This document shows positions 33,601 to 48,600 of a stretch of 64,000 nt of DNA, one piece after another (position 1 is the stretch's first letter; every line of letters starts with the position of its first letter). Source of the DNA: Elmis aenea (Eukaryota; Arthropoda; Insecta; Coleoptera; Elmidae); the NCBI GenBank assembly GCA_947652605.1, contig OX393576.1, positions 13,170,575 to 13,234,574 on the forward strand. The letters are read 5' to 3'. Position numbers and translations under genes: made by a program. The notes beneath the pieces are model-generated. The model did no database searches. It was not told the DNA's origin and was given only the letters and a program-made list of their open reading frames with translations.

Positions 33601-36600
33601 AATAAATGGAAAAGTTTTTTATTTTCCATTTCTCAGAAAATTTTATTCTTGATAAAAGTCGGTGCATGGAGCATGGTTTAAAACTAATTTTAAGATGGAA
33701 AAAAAAACAATAATAAGTCATAGGACACTAGATTTTAGCGATTTCTAAAATATTCGCAACAGTAAAGTGCCCTTATTTTAAGAGATACATCAAAATTTTG
33801 TAACTAAAAGTTATTTAGAATCTCAAAATAAGGCTATATTTAAATTTTGACGGTCAAATTCCAATTTTTATTTTTTAAGAAATTTTAACATTCAAAAAGT
33901 GCAATAAATGGAAAAGTTTTTTATTTTCCATTTCTCAGAAAATTTTATTCTTGATAAAAGTTGGTGCATGGAGCATGGTTTAAAACTAATTTTAAGATGG
34001 AAAAAAAAAACAATAATAAGTCATGGGACACTAGATTTTAGCGATTTCTAAAATATTCGCAACAGTAAAGTGCCCTTATTTTAAGAGATACATCAAAATT
34101 TTGTAACTAAAAGTTATTTAGAATCTCAAAATAAGGCTATATTTAAATTTTGACGGTCAAATTCCAATTTTTATTTTTTAAGAAATTTTAACATTAAAAA
34201 AATCAAAAAGCCACTAAAATCTAGTGTCATATGACTTATTATTAAACTTTTTTTGTCATAAAATTATTTTTAAAGCATGCACCAACTTCTATCAAGAATT
34301 AATTTTTTTAAGAAATCCATAATATTTTTTTTTCCATTTGTTGCATAATTTTTGAATGTTAAAATTTCTTAAAAAATAAAAATTGGAATTTGATCGTCAA
34401 AATTTAAATAAAGCCTTATTTTGAGATTCTAAATAACTTTTAGTTATAAAATTTTGATGTATAGTCTATTTCAAGATATTTTAACCTGCTAATAACAGCA
34501 TTATCTACTGTAATTACTAGTAATCCGCAAATCGCTAGTTCTGCCCCGCACGGGGGTGTAAGGACCGTACTGTACAGAATTAACGGTTTCTGTAATTCAA
34601 TCTACTACAGGTATAAACAGGTTCTTAATTAAAATTTTGTTAAAGTAAACATTTGTACATTTAGTGACAAAGTTATTCAAGTGTATGGTGCCTGTCCACG
34701 TGAGAGTAATTTACTCTCGATAGCAGCGTCGCCAAGGATACAGCCAATCGCGAGTTACTCTCAGGGGCTGTATCCTTGGCGACGCTGCTATGGAGAGTAG
34801 TTTACTCTCACGTGGACAGGCACCATTAGCTTTATAATTGATATCTACACATATTTATTAACTATAATAAACCGGTGCTATGTATCAACAAAACTATTAT
34901 TATTTAATACGCCTCTGAAACATAAAGAGCTCACTACAGATTTTCAAGGGATTATCTTATGTCTCCACGGTTGCCTAATAATACTAATTGTTAAATCCCC
35001 TAAGTCAGGTTAAAATATTTTGAAATGAACTATATCTCTTAAAATAAGGGCACTTTACTGTTGCGAATATTTCAAAAATCACTAAAATCTAGTGTCCTAT
35101 GACTTTTTATTGAACTTTATTTTATTTTAAAATTAGTTTTAGTTTGTGCACCAACTTATATCAAGAATAAAATTTTCTGAGAAATCAATAATAAACATTT
35201 TTCCCATTTGTTGCAGACTTTTTGAATGACGCTGTATAATGTTTTGTTTTATTGTTCAATGGCCACTTTGATTAAACTTGAAACTAAATAAATACAACAA
35301 TATTATGATAACTTACTTATTTTTAAAGATAAACTTAACAACATCTCAATAAAACGAGATTTTTTTCGCTTATAGTGTCAGCCATATTTAAAATAAGAAA
35401 GTTGATGTTAAAATAACAAAAACAAATGAAAATAGGTAGATTTCAAATCTGCGCAAAAAAATGTTCCGGTAGTGTACAAAAATATTTTGAGGAGCATGAT
35501 TTCAAATAAGCAAGTTATAAGTAAAAATTGGAAACGTCATTTTTTGTTTTTTTTTTTAATAGCGCAAAAACCATTAATTATTTTCAAGACTTTTTTTAGA
35601 ATAGTTGTTCTTAAATCATAGATCATTTTGATCCATTTAACCAACTCTGTATTTCTTACCGTTAACGAAATCCCCATGCTGTTCATGATAACTGGGACAC
35701 CCTGTATAAATATCAAAAAGCATCCATCTCTTAAACAATCTTTCTTTTAATTCCAAATTAATAAATGTACTTTACATACCTCTTCTCCTCTTTGAATTCG
35801 TCTCTTAGCAAAAATAATGATTCTTAGGTCGCGATCCACCTCGACTATTTCGGCTACACAGTTGGGATTACATGAATGATTGATGTATCGTGCTAAGCCT
35901 CCAGATAAAGTAGCATCAATCACACGATCTTCGTCTAATCTAAACATATATATTCCACGATTCTAAAAAAATTACATATTACAATATTAGCGACATGTAA
36001 GAAACTAATCTGAAACATATATGTACATAAATATCAATATCAAGTATTTTTACTTTAATTTTATTTCACTTCAATGTTATTTCATTTACTTTTAAATGGA
36101 TAACTTGGAAGAAACACAGATGCATCAACTACAAAAACATGCAACACTTCAAAACGGCCAACTTATGAGGATTTCAGCTTCAGTGAAACAAATTAATGTT
36201 AAAATATTTTCCCCCACAACTTGGAGAGTACAAGTCAGTGTTTAGATTTTGTCCATTAACAAACCATTTGTTGATAAATTTGTACATCATAAATAGGACA
36301 CACTACTCATACAAATGTGCTAATAGAAAAGAATGACAAGGATATAACTACAATAAAAAAGGATGACAACAGGAACCCAAAATCTTGGGACAGTGGCGCT
36401 TAGGTAGTTAAGGACCAACCACCGAGAAATATACAGCCGGTCGAAAAACAAAGGAGTTTGTTGTTAAAATTGTTGTGTTTTACTATTTTCTTACTGTGCA
36501 ATAATTGCTTAAGACCTATAGGAATTAGGTTTTTTTGTCATCCAGAAAAATTAGAAACACTCCTGTTGTCAAAAGTACGCTTTGATGTTTTTAATATTGC

Positions 36601-39600
36601 AACAATATTGATATAACTTCGATATCGCCTGGCCCTAGCATTCATAAAAGGAAATTTACATTTAGTTCAGTAACATTTCCAGGTTTTTTATTTGTTAAAA
36701 CAAAATCATGCTCGCCAATTTTGTTTTAGTCACAGACATTTAAGTACTTATTTTTTTAAACCTCTTAATCAGTGCTTAATAAATAAAATGTCTTTTTTGG
36801 TAAGATTTGGCTAGCAGATCTCTAAATTAAAGCATTTTAAGATGTGAAGAAACATCAAAATAATAAACAATTGAATTACACTGGCAGTAAAATAAACTTG
36901 ACTGACTTACTTTCGCTTCATATCTTTTCTCTCTACTTTCTGCAAGTTCGGTCCTTATAAGTTCTCCAATATATTCAATTACCATGGTATGTTTCTCCAA
37001 ATCTCGAGCTGCATATAATCCCAAGCCTTGAATCTTCGATCTGCAATTTTTCAAATATTTAACTGGTGTGCATGTGCATTTTGAAAAATTCATTACTACC
37101 TTGCAAGAAAAACGTTATTTCTCCATTCTTGTTTCATTTTTTTATACTGCGAACTTTTGGAGTGAACAAACTGTTTACTGTAAGGACAGACGGCCTCTCC
37201 AGTTCCTACGGCAGTTGGAACAAACACAGGTCTTACCGAGGAACCAGTTCGCTGAGTATGAGGTCTTTTCCAATGAAACTGATTTCTTAGTTTCGGCTCG
37301 GTTCTAGCAGCACCAGAAGGATTGATGGCTAAAGGTAATTCTAGTAACGGGTTACGCCCATATTTGAATTTGTAATCACTTAGTGTTTCTATACCTGCAA
37401 AAATAATTTGCAACGTAACGTAAGTTCTGAGTATAAATTCATACATTTCTTTTTTGAAAAAATATAGGGTTATTGAAATTCGAGTTTAAGCATGGTATCT
37501 CGCTTATTATAACAGCTAGAGTATAGATTTACATTTGGCAAAGTTGCTGAATTTGGTGCTTATTATTAATCCAAAGAGAAATAGGAAATATCTCAAACGG
37601 TATCCGAGAAAATTAGGAAAAACCGGAAAATACGATTTTTGAAAATCGTCTATAACTCCTTTGGAGTATGAAATATTTCAAATGTGTAAAAACATTGCCC
37701 AAGCAACTTTTTAAGACGAATCAGGTGGTGGTCACAAATTTTTCCTAGATCGATTCATTTTTGTTTTATGACAACCAACTTAATTTTTTCTTATGGGAGC
37801 AAGTTTTGCTATTTACATATTCTAACAGCATTTATTTTTCTGAATTCATTGATGTCTCATACATGGTATTTTACTTCTTTATTCATAGCCAAATTTAAAA
37901 AAAAGGGTTTTAAACAACAACCACAATAAATCAGGTAGGCCGGTCATTGTAGTTTATGTCGTTTCCATGACAACCAATCAACAAACTGAAAGTTTTGAAA
38001 GCCTATTACTTGTCACATTAATAGTCATAAAAATGAACTTAATAACGGAAAAACGCAATATGCTGCGAATTTTTTATACCGTTCTTTTAAGTTTTGTTAT
38101 GCTTTATCACGTGCTTTTAACAAATTTACTGTTAAACGTTGAAAAATTGTGTTTTTTCCGGATGTTTGTAATAAAAATGTTTTTTTTTACTTTCATCTGA
38201 AAATTTTCTGCCATATTATCTTCTGAGTCTGGCAAAAGCCCCATATTTCCCTAAGTATCTGTCCAACGTACAAAAATATGTGTGCTAGGGTTGTCTTATT
38301 TCTGGATGTTTCTGCGTCGTTGACTAGACAATATAGCATTCCTCTTCAATGAATAAAAAATTCGCAGTATATCGCATTTTTCTTCGTTATTACAGTTCAT
38401 TTTTACAAATTTATTAATGTGACAAGTAATAGGCTTTCAAAACTTTTAGTTTGTTGATTGGTTGTCATGAAAACAGCATAAACTACAATGATCGGCCTAC
38501 CTGGATTATGATGGTTATTGTTTTAAACCTTTTTTTTAAATTTGGCAGTGAATAAAGAAGTAAAATATCGTGTGATATATCAATGGATCCAGAAAAATAA
38601 ATGCTATTTGATTATGTAAATTTCAAAAATTGCGCCCATACGAAAAAATAAAGTTGGTTGTCATAAAACAAAAACGAATCGATCTAGAAAAAATTTGTGA
38701 CCACCATCCGATTCGTCTTAAAAAGTTGCTTGGGCAATGTTTTTACACATTTGAAATATTTTATACTCCAAAGGAGTTATGGACGATTTTCAACAATCGT
38801 ATTTTCCGTTTTTCCTAATTTTCTCGGATACCGTTTGAAATATTTCCAATTTCTCTTCGGATTATTAATAAGCACGAAATTTAGCAACTTTGCCGAATTT
38901 AAACCTATACTCTACCTATTATAATAAGCGAGATCCCCATGCTTAAACTCGAATTTCAATCACCCTGTATATGGAGTTTTTTAAATTTTATCTGATGCAC
39001 ATTAGCATTTTCAATATTTGCGAAAATGATTAAAATATGTTAAAATCAATACGTGTTCAACATGCTGTGAAAATTTACTTACCAGGAAGACTTTCCAGAA
39101 CTCGCACAACAGCAGGTTCAGTAAGACCAAAAAGATCTTCTCCGGTAAGATATTTAGGGAACGTCTGAACGCACTGATTTTCTTTGCGCATCGCCGCCAC
39201 CGCTTCTAGTATCTTGTTCCATGCACCTTTAGGTGTACTGTCTCTAAATTCAACATCATCTTCTGGAGGATCCTGTACAAGAACTCGAAATTCCGGTCTG
39301 CCCGAAAGATCGTGAATAGAACACACATAACGACAGCGCTTGTTTAATCTGCGCATGCTCCAATAGAAACGGACAATTTTATAACCAATAGGGTAAATGT
39401 AGTTAGAAGTATGGAAGTTTTGTAACTGATGTGGTAATAATTGACCTACGTTCAAAAATATTAGACTACCGACTCTCAGTAAATTGTTTGTGTCCGACGC
39501 GTGATGCATAACTGCTGCAACCTGACGATTCTCATCTCTATTAACGTAAACTCTTCTAGAAACTGATAACGTTGTTAACTCATTGTCTTTCTCGTTTTTC

Positions 39601-42600
39601 AAAACATGCGAAATACAGTATATTGTTTTGTTTTTATAAAAAACACAGCCATCTTTAACAGCACACGATAGATGGTAAACACTTGAGCATCGCGTCTTGA
39701 AGCAACGTATCGTAGCCCCCAATTTACTGCAAAGTACACACGTCGAGACTAAGCTCTGTTGAAGAGCTCCTTCCAAATTCATAAGGGCACCATTCACAGT
39801 TTCATAAACTCCGTCCGACCATAAGCCACAGTTAAGATGAACCCACTTATCAACATCAAAATTCAGTAATCTAGCAGGTCCATCTGCTACCCCATCACCA
39901 ACCATTAGACAAAACATGCACTTGCGAGTGTCTTCCGGTATTCTTGAAGGTGTGACAGTTATGCCCAGTCTATACAGCAATTCCATTATTTCTTTGTCCG
40001 ACGGCTTTTTAAATTTCGCAGATGGTTGGATACAGCCAGGAGCCCAATACTTGTATTTTAAACCCTTCCACATTTTTGATGGCATGTGTAAAATCGAATC
40101 AGAACTAGGATGTTTACGAGATCTATCGATTTCATTGGGTTTGGAGAAACAACTTGGATTGAATTCTAAGTTATCCATTTCCATAACTTCAATATCGCTT
40201 TTGAAATGTGTTTCAATTTTGTCAAAATAGATTGAGTTTTGTTTTCTTTCGCCAAATGCGTCGCCAGATGATTTGATGCTCTTCTCCAAAAATAATTTTT
40301 TCTTGTGTACTTCGGCCTTATCTTTTTGGCAAAGATGATCGACTATAGCAGCCGCCTGGTAAATAAAATAAGGATTTATAAAACATAGAATGTTGATGCC
40401 CAAAAATTATGTCCATACATGAAGTTCAAAACATGCTACTTAGCATGTATCAATTCACATGAGACACCATTTTGGAGCTATTCATATTGAGTTGAATTAT
40501 CAGGAATAAATTACCTTATCTTCAGACATGGAAGGAGACCTGTGCATAATGGCAAACTGCATGTAACAAGCTGTACTGCAAAAGAATAGTTCATCTCCAT
40601 CTCCAAGTAACTCAGTGTCTTTTGAAAGAAATGGTAACTCTGACACTTTTTTTCTTATCATGTTGTTCAAAATTACTACATCGCAGTGTTTGCAAAATTT
40701 CGCAGCTCCATTCAATATGCTTTGAATATCAATTGGCACTAGAAATAAAATCAAGAACCTTGAAATATTTATAAAATAAAATGTTACAATTCCAACAACA
40801 AATAATGTTACTTAAATAACTGAATCCATAAATTTCTCAAACCAGTTTACACAAATTTCTTTAAAAAAAAATATATACAGGGTGAGTCACGACGGACGCG
40901 TCGGAGTTTTATGGCGATACGGTTTATATTTTCCAATTTCTGTCGCTGATAGATTATGTAAGTCAATAAGGGCTACATTTTAAAAATATTTTCAAACAGA
41001 CAGGGTGCTCCAACAAAGAGTGGCATATCAAAGTTATACTTTTTCTTATGGAACACCCTGTATATTTTTACATTTTTGGATTTCTCTTTAAATTTAATTC
41101 AAAAAATGTATAAGGTCATATGGGTCTTAAGTCAACCATTCTCGTGAAAATTGCATTTTCATGAAAATACAGTATTTTCAAAAATTTTCAATATTTAAAA
41201 TCTTTGAGAAGTCTGAAGAAATTCGCTTGGAGATAAGATTGACAATAGATTATGTAACACGTTGCACCACCTACATTTTTAAAATATTATACAGGGCGTT
41301 TTTTACGCTTGGTCAAACTTGTGAAATTTTAAACATCGATAACTCATTTTTTTTAAATACAACACCCTATATTTTTTTGCACCGTCTTATAGAAAATTTA
41401 ATTCTCTTTCGAAAATATTAATACTGTTTTTTACCTAAAATTGATATTTTCCGAGATATCGCGATTTTATTGTTAATTATTAAGGCAAAGTAATATTTTC
41501 GAGTAGGCTATGAAGGTAGACAGCGGTAATTTGAAACAATTGAAAGAAAGAACAAGAAAGGTTTAGTTTTATCTTTTGCCTAAGCATTTTTATCATTTTT
41601 TTCTAATGATATAAATACACAGAAAATATTTCAAATTGGGACCGTAGTAACTTTAATTGAACATTTGTAAAAATATTGCTAGTGATAATTAAAATGTATG
41701 TAATAAAAATTCAAAAACTTTTGAGACAATAACTCCTAATATGTTGCGTAATGTAAGACGTTCACTTGAAAAGAGGATCATAATGTGTATTCAAGAGGAT
41801 GGTCGTCATGTTGAACATTTATTGTAATCGGCTGTTAAATTTTGTTTTGAATTATTATTACATACATTTTAGATATCACTAGAAATATTTTTATAAATGT
41901 TCAATTAAAGTTACTATGGTCCCAATTTGAAATATTTTCTGTGTATTTATATTTTAGTTAACACACCATAAACACTTACTTACATTAAATATTGTGCACA
42001 CTGTATAAAACACAGTGTTCGCAAAATGCGTGGAACCAGAATTTAAGCAAAGACAGTTTGGTAGAACCGAGTGTCGTATTATTAACAAACAAAAAAATCA
42101 TCTTATCATACTGGTCCAATAAATAAATGCATAAATAATTTTAAGAAATTTCGATTTAAACGTGAGATTGCTCTTCATTAGAAAAAAATGATAAAAATGC
42201 TTAGGCAAAAGATAAAACTAAACCTTTCTTGTTCTTTCTTTCAATTGTTTCAAATTACCGCTGTCTACCTTCATAGCCTACTCGAAAATATTACTTTGCC
42301 TTAATAATTAACAATAAAATCGCGATATCTCGGAAAATATCAATTTTAGGTAAAAAACAGTATTAATATTTTGGAAAGAGAATTAAATTTTCTATAAGAC
42401 GGAGCAAAAAAATAATTTTTAACAATGGTTTCAAAAAAGTGCCAAGTGTTATACATTTTCGAATTCAGAATGAAATTCTCTACAAACTGGCGTTAAAATC
42501 AGAAATAGCGTCCATAAGAAAAAATTTACCTGATGATGGTTTTAAAAAAACGAAACGTCGCATGGAAAATATAATTGGGGATTCTGATTCCTTGCAAAAA

Positions 42601-45600
42601 GTGGCCATGTAAAAGTGTTTACAGAAATGAAATTCGACATCAAATGAAAAAGTTACGGGCAAAAAACAAAAATCCACTTTTTTACTTTTTTCCCTATATC
42701 TAAAAAACTAAAAAAGATAAATAAGTTCTGTTTGCGTCAAATTATTAAGCACCTGAATATACAACTTTGCCCCAATTTAACCGAAGTCGTAACTCTTACC
42801 GTTTACGAGATCCCCATAGTGAGCCGCGAAAAACGAGAACCCTGTATATATACATTATGAACTAGATCAAACCAAAGATTATCAAATTAGATTTAGTAAT
42901 AATTTTCACTTTCAACATTGTATACCATAAAAAATTATGACATACCTCCTTCTTTTCCATCTTTTCCTTTAGTTCGATACAGTCCAAGTTTTTGGCTAGG
43001 GGGTGTGCTGGTTCTTTCTACAATTTGATAGCTTGTGGGTGGTGGAATATGTAAAATATTTGCCAGATCTCTTAATACTCCCATGATGTCCTCAGCAGCC
43101 GATGATGTTAAAGTTAATGTAACCGTAACATTACCTGAATCTTTTAATGGAATGCTAGGAGTAGCCCCAAACTTCGACTTAACATTCAAATAATCCCTAC
43201 CGACATTTTCTTTATCCTAAAATTTGAAAATTAGAATCACATCATCGTCTCCACTGAACAACTTACCATTTCTGCATAGTCTTTCAAGTATGGTCCCACA
43301 GGCTTCAATCTGATCGGTATAGGGGCAATAATGGGTACAACGGGAGACAATCTCATTTTCGACGAAGCTTCTTCATCACCATAGTCATCCTCATCATCAT
43401 CATCGATCAATTTAAGACCCGGGAATTTGACGTAAGATTCTAACATAGCACACTCCGGTGATGAACTACTTATCACAGAATCAGGACTATCATTGTCTCT
43501 ACAGAATTGTTCGAATTTTCTATCCTCATCTACATCAAACCTAACAAGTGTAAATTCTTGATCATAAAAGCCCCGTTGTGTAGAAGCTGGCGGTTTTTCT
43601 GGTAGAGGTTCGGCATCTCCGTAAGGTTTTGCGCTATAAAAATCAGCATATCCCGGAACAGACGCATTCCCGTATGACCCCATTAAATCTCCGTACCTTG
43701 AGTCGTAATCTTTAGTTCCCAGTTTTAATAATTCTCCAGAACCAAATACTGGAACAACACCAAAATTTCGACCAAGAAGCGGCTCTTGTACAACCATGGG
43801 AGGTAAAGTCCGTAACTGTGCCAAAACACCATCAATGTATGTGTCATAATCTTCATCAACTTTGGAACCCTTACGAGGTCTTTTCTTCGGCTGGCCAGCT
43901 GCTTCTTTATTGAGTATCTGATTTTGCCTACGTTTTTGTTGATAAGCTCTTCGTTTTAATTTTTTCAACTCTTCTTTTTGTTCAAGAGTTGTCTTTTCTG
44001 TTGTCACGTCTAAAGAATCTAATTCTTCCTTCATTTGTATATCTGAACGACTATGATCAGACACTTCAGAATGTTGAGACGAATCATCGATAAATTCTTT
44101 TTTCACTTCTTGTAAAATTGGACTTTGTTGAGGAGGTGCTAATGAAGGCTCTTTTTTAATAACAAGTGGTGGAGTCTGTAAGCTAGAATCTTGACTGCAA
44201 GAAGATTTGGGAGTTGGAGGTGACAATAATTCATCACGGCTAGGTGTTCTACTTGGTGGCAAACATTTTTTAATGTCAATGTGTAACAACTGTGAGGCAG
44301 ACACAGTTGTAGGGGTTGGTGGTTGGACTGGTTTGGATACAAACGAAGTTTCTCGAGTAACTATAGGTATACGCTGTTGAGTTACTTTAGGTGAATGTGT
44401 TAGAGGGGAATCGTTTTGTAAAAGAGGAGGTAATAAAGTGGTTGGTGTTGGAGGTACGGGTCTTGCTAATTGAGCTTCCAAATTTGGAACTATAGGTAAG
44501 CTAGGTGCAGTAGTGGCAAAAGATGATGTTGTAGTGGTAGTAGTTTGGGTCAGGGTCGAACTGGCACAAGCAGTATTTTGCAAAAGTTGTTTTAACAAAA
44601 CATTTTGAGAGTCTTCTACTTTCGTGGCTGGACCTTGAATAGCTGAAAACTTGCATCCGCTACCACTAACAATTTCCTGCTTAAATACAGTGTTTGTACT
44701 TGTACTTGTTTGAGTAAGACCATCACTTGATGTGCTGTTATCACATGGTTCTAATTTTATGTCCTCTTTTTTCAACATCTCATTTACACTTGGCAGTTCA
44801 TCTGTTGACTTTGTTTTAACAAGTGTTGACTTTGTAAGTTGAGTATGTAGTAAATTAGTAGTAGTTACCATTGGTCTAGGTATTACCGAACTGCTAGATG
44901 TTTGTAAAGAAGTGACTGTTGTGGAAGTTGGTGTAGAACTAGAACTGGCCGAACTAATAGAGTATGTTGTGGTTGCAACTGATACGACATGTGGTTGTGC
45001 ATGAACCAACGATGGGCTGAAAGCTGATCTAGAAATTGTAATTGGAGAACCCAAAATACTTGCAGTAGTAATAGTGCCGGGTGCAGTTTGTGCCATAGTT
45101 GCTGCTGGATGAGACTGTAACATAGCATTTAAGCTTAAAGATGGTTTTCTCACTGTCTGCGTTGGCAAACTAGTAGCCGGAACTGCGCTAGTTATTACCG
45201 ATGTTTGTTTTAGTACAGGAATCTGAGAAACATTTAATGCACTACTATGAGCCAACGTAACTGTTGTGACTGGTGGTAACTTAGGGTGATCTGGCATTAA
45301 CTGGATACCGGTTGATGACCGAGTTCCCAATAAATTCGTCATACTTGTTGAATTAGAAGTAAGCGCAGCGGAGCTAGTTGGTATGTTGCTTATAGAAATC
45401 GAAGTTGTTGAATGTGGCTGAGCAGTGCTGGGTATTGACACTTTGAATGTTGTTGCACTGTTAGCTGTCGACGCTAAAGAAGACGCTACTTTTTGTTTCA
45501 TATTTGGTAATATTATAGAAGCGGTTGATATTACTGGTGACATCCTGCCTGTTGGCTGTATTATTCTTGAAGCCAATACTGAAGCAGCTGTCGCCAAGGA

Positions 45601-48600
45601 AGGATTTACAACTCGATCCTTATGTGCAACACTTTTAACGACTGTTGCAACATTTGAAGATGTTGTCACTGTAGTGGTGTGTAACGAAGATAGCAGCGTG
45701 CGTAATTGTTGTGACACATTCGCTACATTCGTTGTTAATTCTGTTGGCTGTGACAAAGGTGATAATTGAGGTGTCACTGCAGGTCTTGCGGCTGTAGATA
45801 TCACAACTGGGCTTGGAGTTGCAGTTGTTGTTTCAATTACCTTGTGGTGAATTTTATTTTCACTACTCTGATCTGTTGTTTGCAAAATACTCTTCTTTTC
45901 ATCCACAATCTTGGTGCAAGTTGCAATATTTTTTGCTTCATCCAACTTAATTTTATCTTTGATATTTTCTTCTAAAACTGTTGGAGGCTCACCAGTAATA
46001 TTTTCTATCATATCGAGTACATCTTCAAATGAATCAAATTCTCCAGACATACCTTTACCATCTCTTCTTCTATTCTCTAACGCTTGAAGCGTCATGTTAT
46101 CAAGCATCTGCTCCTGAGAAGGTGTCGGAGATGGAATAGAAATCACCACCGACTTAGTATCCGCATCGACGTCAGTATTCACGTCCAAGGTTTCAATAGA
46201 CTGACTTGTAATAAACGATGCAGAAATAGTTTCCACTGGTCTAACAGGAATTTGCAAATTGGTTTGTTTCTCTTGAACTATTTGAGCTGTCATTTTTAAT
46301 TCTGGACCACTTTGCACAATTATAGGAGAAGACGTTTTAGAAACAAGAGGTGTTGGAAGTTTTTGTATCTGTTCTTTGACAATAACATTCGATATTTGAA
46401 CATTTTCAAACTTTTTAACACTCATTTCTTTATTAGTTTTGGGATCGATAAAATCAGATATTTTTTCTTTGACTTCAACAGGAGCCTTTTCTATTTTCAC
46501 GCTATTGCCTCTAACAAGTTTAACATGTTCCATTGCACTTTCTGTGGGTTTTTTAATCATATGTGATGATTCCATTTCAATTTTCTTTTTCAAAGTGTTT
46601 GCATTAGTTGACACTGCGATTAAACTAATTTCTGGCACCGATGCTACAGGTTGTTTACTCTTTTCTTCAGCTAGTTCTTGTTTACTTTTTTCCTCTTCAT
46701 ATGTGGAGCTATCAGGTGAAACTGATTCATCATCAAATATTTTTTTGGGCACGCAAGAATCATGTGGTGTTAATGAGAGGGACGACGAAGAAGGTTTATC
46801 GATGACTGTAACATTTGGCAGTTTATTAACAACACTTGCGCTTATAACTGGTATTGTAAAACGAGATGGTAACATGGATGTTATATGAGATGTACTGGCA
46901 CTTACAATTGTGATAGCAGGGGACACAGACGTTACTAATTTTGGAACATTTATTATGTTGCTGCGGACAGTTGTCTTAATAGGTAGAATTATGTTTGTGA
47001 TATTGGAGGCGCTAGTTGTTAATTTGGTAGTTTGTGTAACTACAACGTCTGACACTAATTTAGCTGCATGTGTTCGTATCGGTGAGCCTATGGTTGTGGT
47101 GGTACCTGAACTAGCAGCAGTCACTATGGATATTTTCTGACCAACTAAATTTGATCCTGTTCTGGTATTAATTATATGTGGTGTAACAACATGTGCACCT
47201 GATGAACGGGCTATATTTGATATAATGGAAGCATTTGTTTGTTGGCGAACACCCAATGAATGTGAAACTGTTTTAGGTGGGCAACTTAATACATTTGCTG
47301 CATATTTATGTATTTCAGTTATATGTTTCGTATTTATAACTTCCTGTCTCAACAGTTCTTTTCTTGTTCCTTCATCAATTAACTCTTCAAAATCTTCCTT
47401 GGTTGATATTTGTTCTTCAGGCGATTTGATGGTAGGATCTATTATAACTATTTCTGAATCTTCGAGATTTGCAAGAATTTCCTCATCAGTTGGCTGAGAA
47501 TAATGTTCAGGTGATGGGTCAACATTCAGTTCTTCTTGTTCCGGCGAATCTGGAGTATCTGATACAGTTAAGAGATGCTCTGACGAAAGACCCTGAACAA
47601 TATTCAATGTTAAACCATCACTTGTAATTTTTTTTGTTTTCCCCTGCATAATAAGTTCTTCTTCACTTGTTGTTGGACTCTGTATTGCCACAATCTGCAT
47701 ATTTTTATCACTAATATCCACCAATTCTTCTGTGTACTCTTCTTCCTCATCATCTTCTTTATCTGAATACTGTGCTTCTCCAGAGATATCTACAACCATA
47801 TTGCCAGGGAACAGTAAAAATTCATCTGTGATTTGATCAGATTCAAGAGGACTTGACATTACATCAGCTAAATCACTTTGTGAAAAAGTCTCAATTACAG
47901 TAATATCGTCACCATCTTGCTGTGCAGCAGAACTCAGTGTAACTTCCGTTGACACCAATGTATTATCATTGTCGTCGTCATAATCTATTATATCACCACA
48001 CTGCATTTGTTTTCGGTCAGGGCTATGGTCGATAATCATAAGTTGCTCTTTTACATGGTCAGGTATTCTTTTTCCAAAGCCTTTATGCATAGCAATCCTG
48101 CTAGTAGATGCCATTGGTGGTGGAGTTACAGGTGGTGTACATGAACTATCATCAAATTCATTATAATCACTGCTGACTAAAGAGCCTACTTTGCTAATAG
48201 CTAATGACTGCAGGTTCGTTTTTGCTGGTGACTTTTTCTTTAAAATAGACACTTTACTTAAATGAGATTCTTTTTTGACTTTAGGGGGTCCCGGTGGTTC
48301 ACTTGGGCCTGCTTTATCATCTTTGTGATCAGGTGGTATTGGAATTCGTTTAGCACCACGACTAAAATTCCACATGGGTGATCCTCCTCTAAGCCCAAGT
48401 TTAATATAACCAAATTTACCAAACATGGGAGGAAGTGGTAATGGATTGTTGGGGTTATGAGGATTTCCACCACCAGATTGGTCATTATCAATAATATTTG
48501 AAGTGTCTATATACGACTGTGGAGTATACAGTGTTCTGGGGGTTCCGGGATTTTCAACACTCAAAGGTCGGTCTGGCATTGCCGGGCTACTGTTTGTACT

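Larger units (their letters stand above)
32671..35234. mobile_element. Foldback element family F, 2.56 kb, with expanded arm
   Basis: The ends CAGTGTCATTCAAAAAGTCT and CAGCGTCATTCAAAAAGTCT (inverted) have TA on both sides. The left arm has been expanded into a five-copy tandem array. The right arm holds one inverted copy interrupted by the 34685-34826 palindrome. The compact 606-bp relative lies at 55140-55745. Confidence 0.85.
30861..35704. mobile_element. Foldback element, 4.8 kb, composite nest inside the SET-domain intron
   Basis: The ends CAGGGTGTCCCAGTTATCTT and its inverse (with changes) lie between TA dinucleotides. Its arms also pair around AAAAACCATTAA and GTTATTTTAACATC. It contains at least four further palindromic units (31183-31935, 32338-32662, 32671-35234, 34685-34826). 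Confidence 0.82.

Noticed and set aside
32690..34192. CRISPR-like reading of the regular array
   Set aside because: Units are about 302 bp with no short repeat/spacer alternation, and the genome is eukaryotic.
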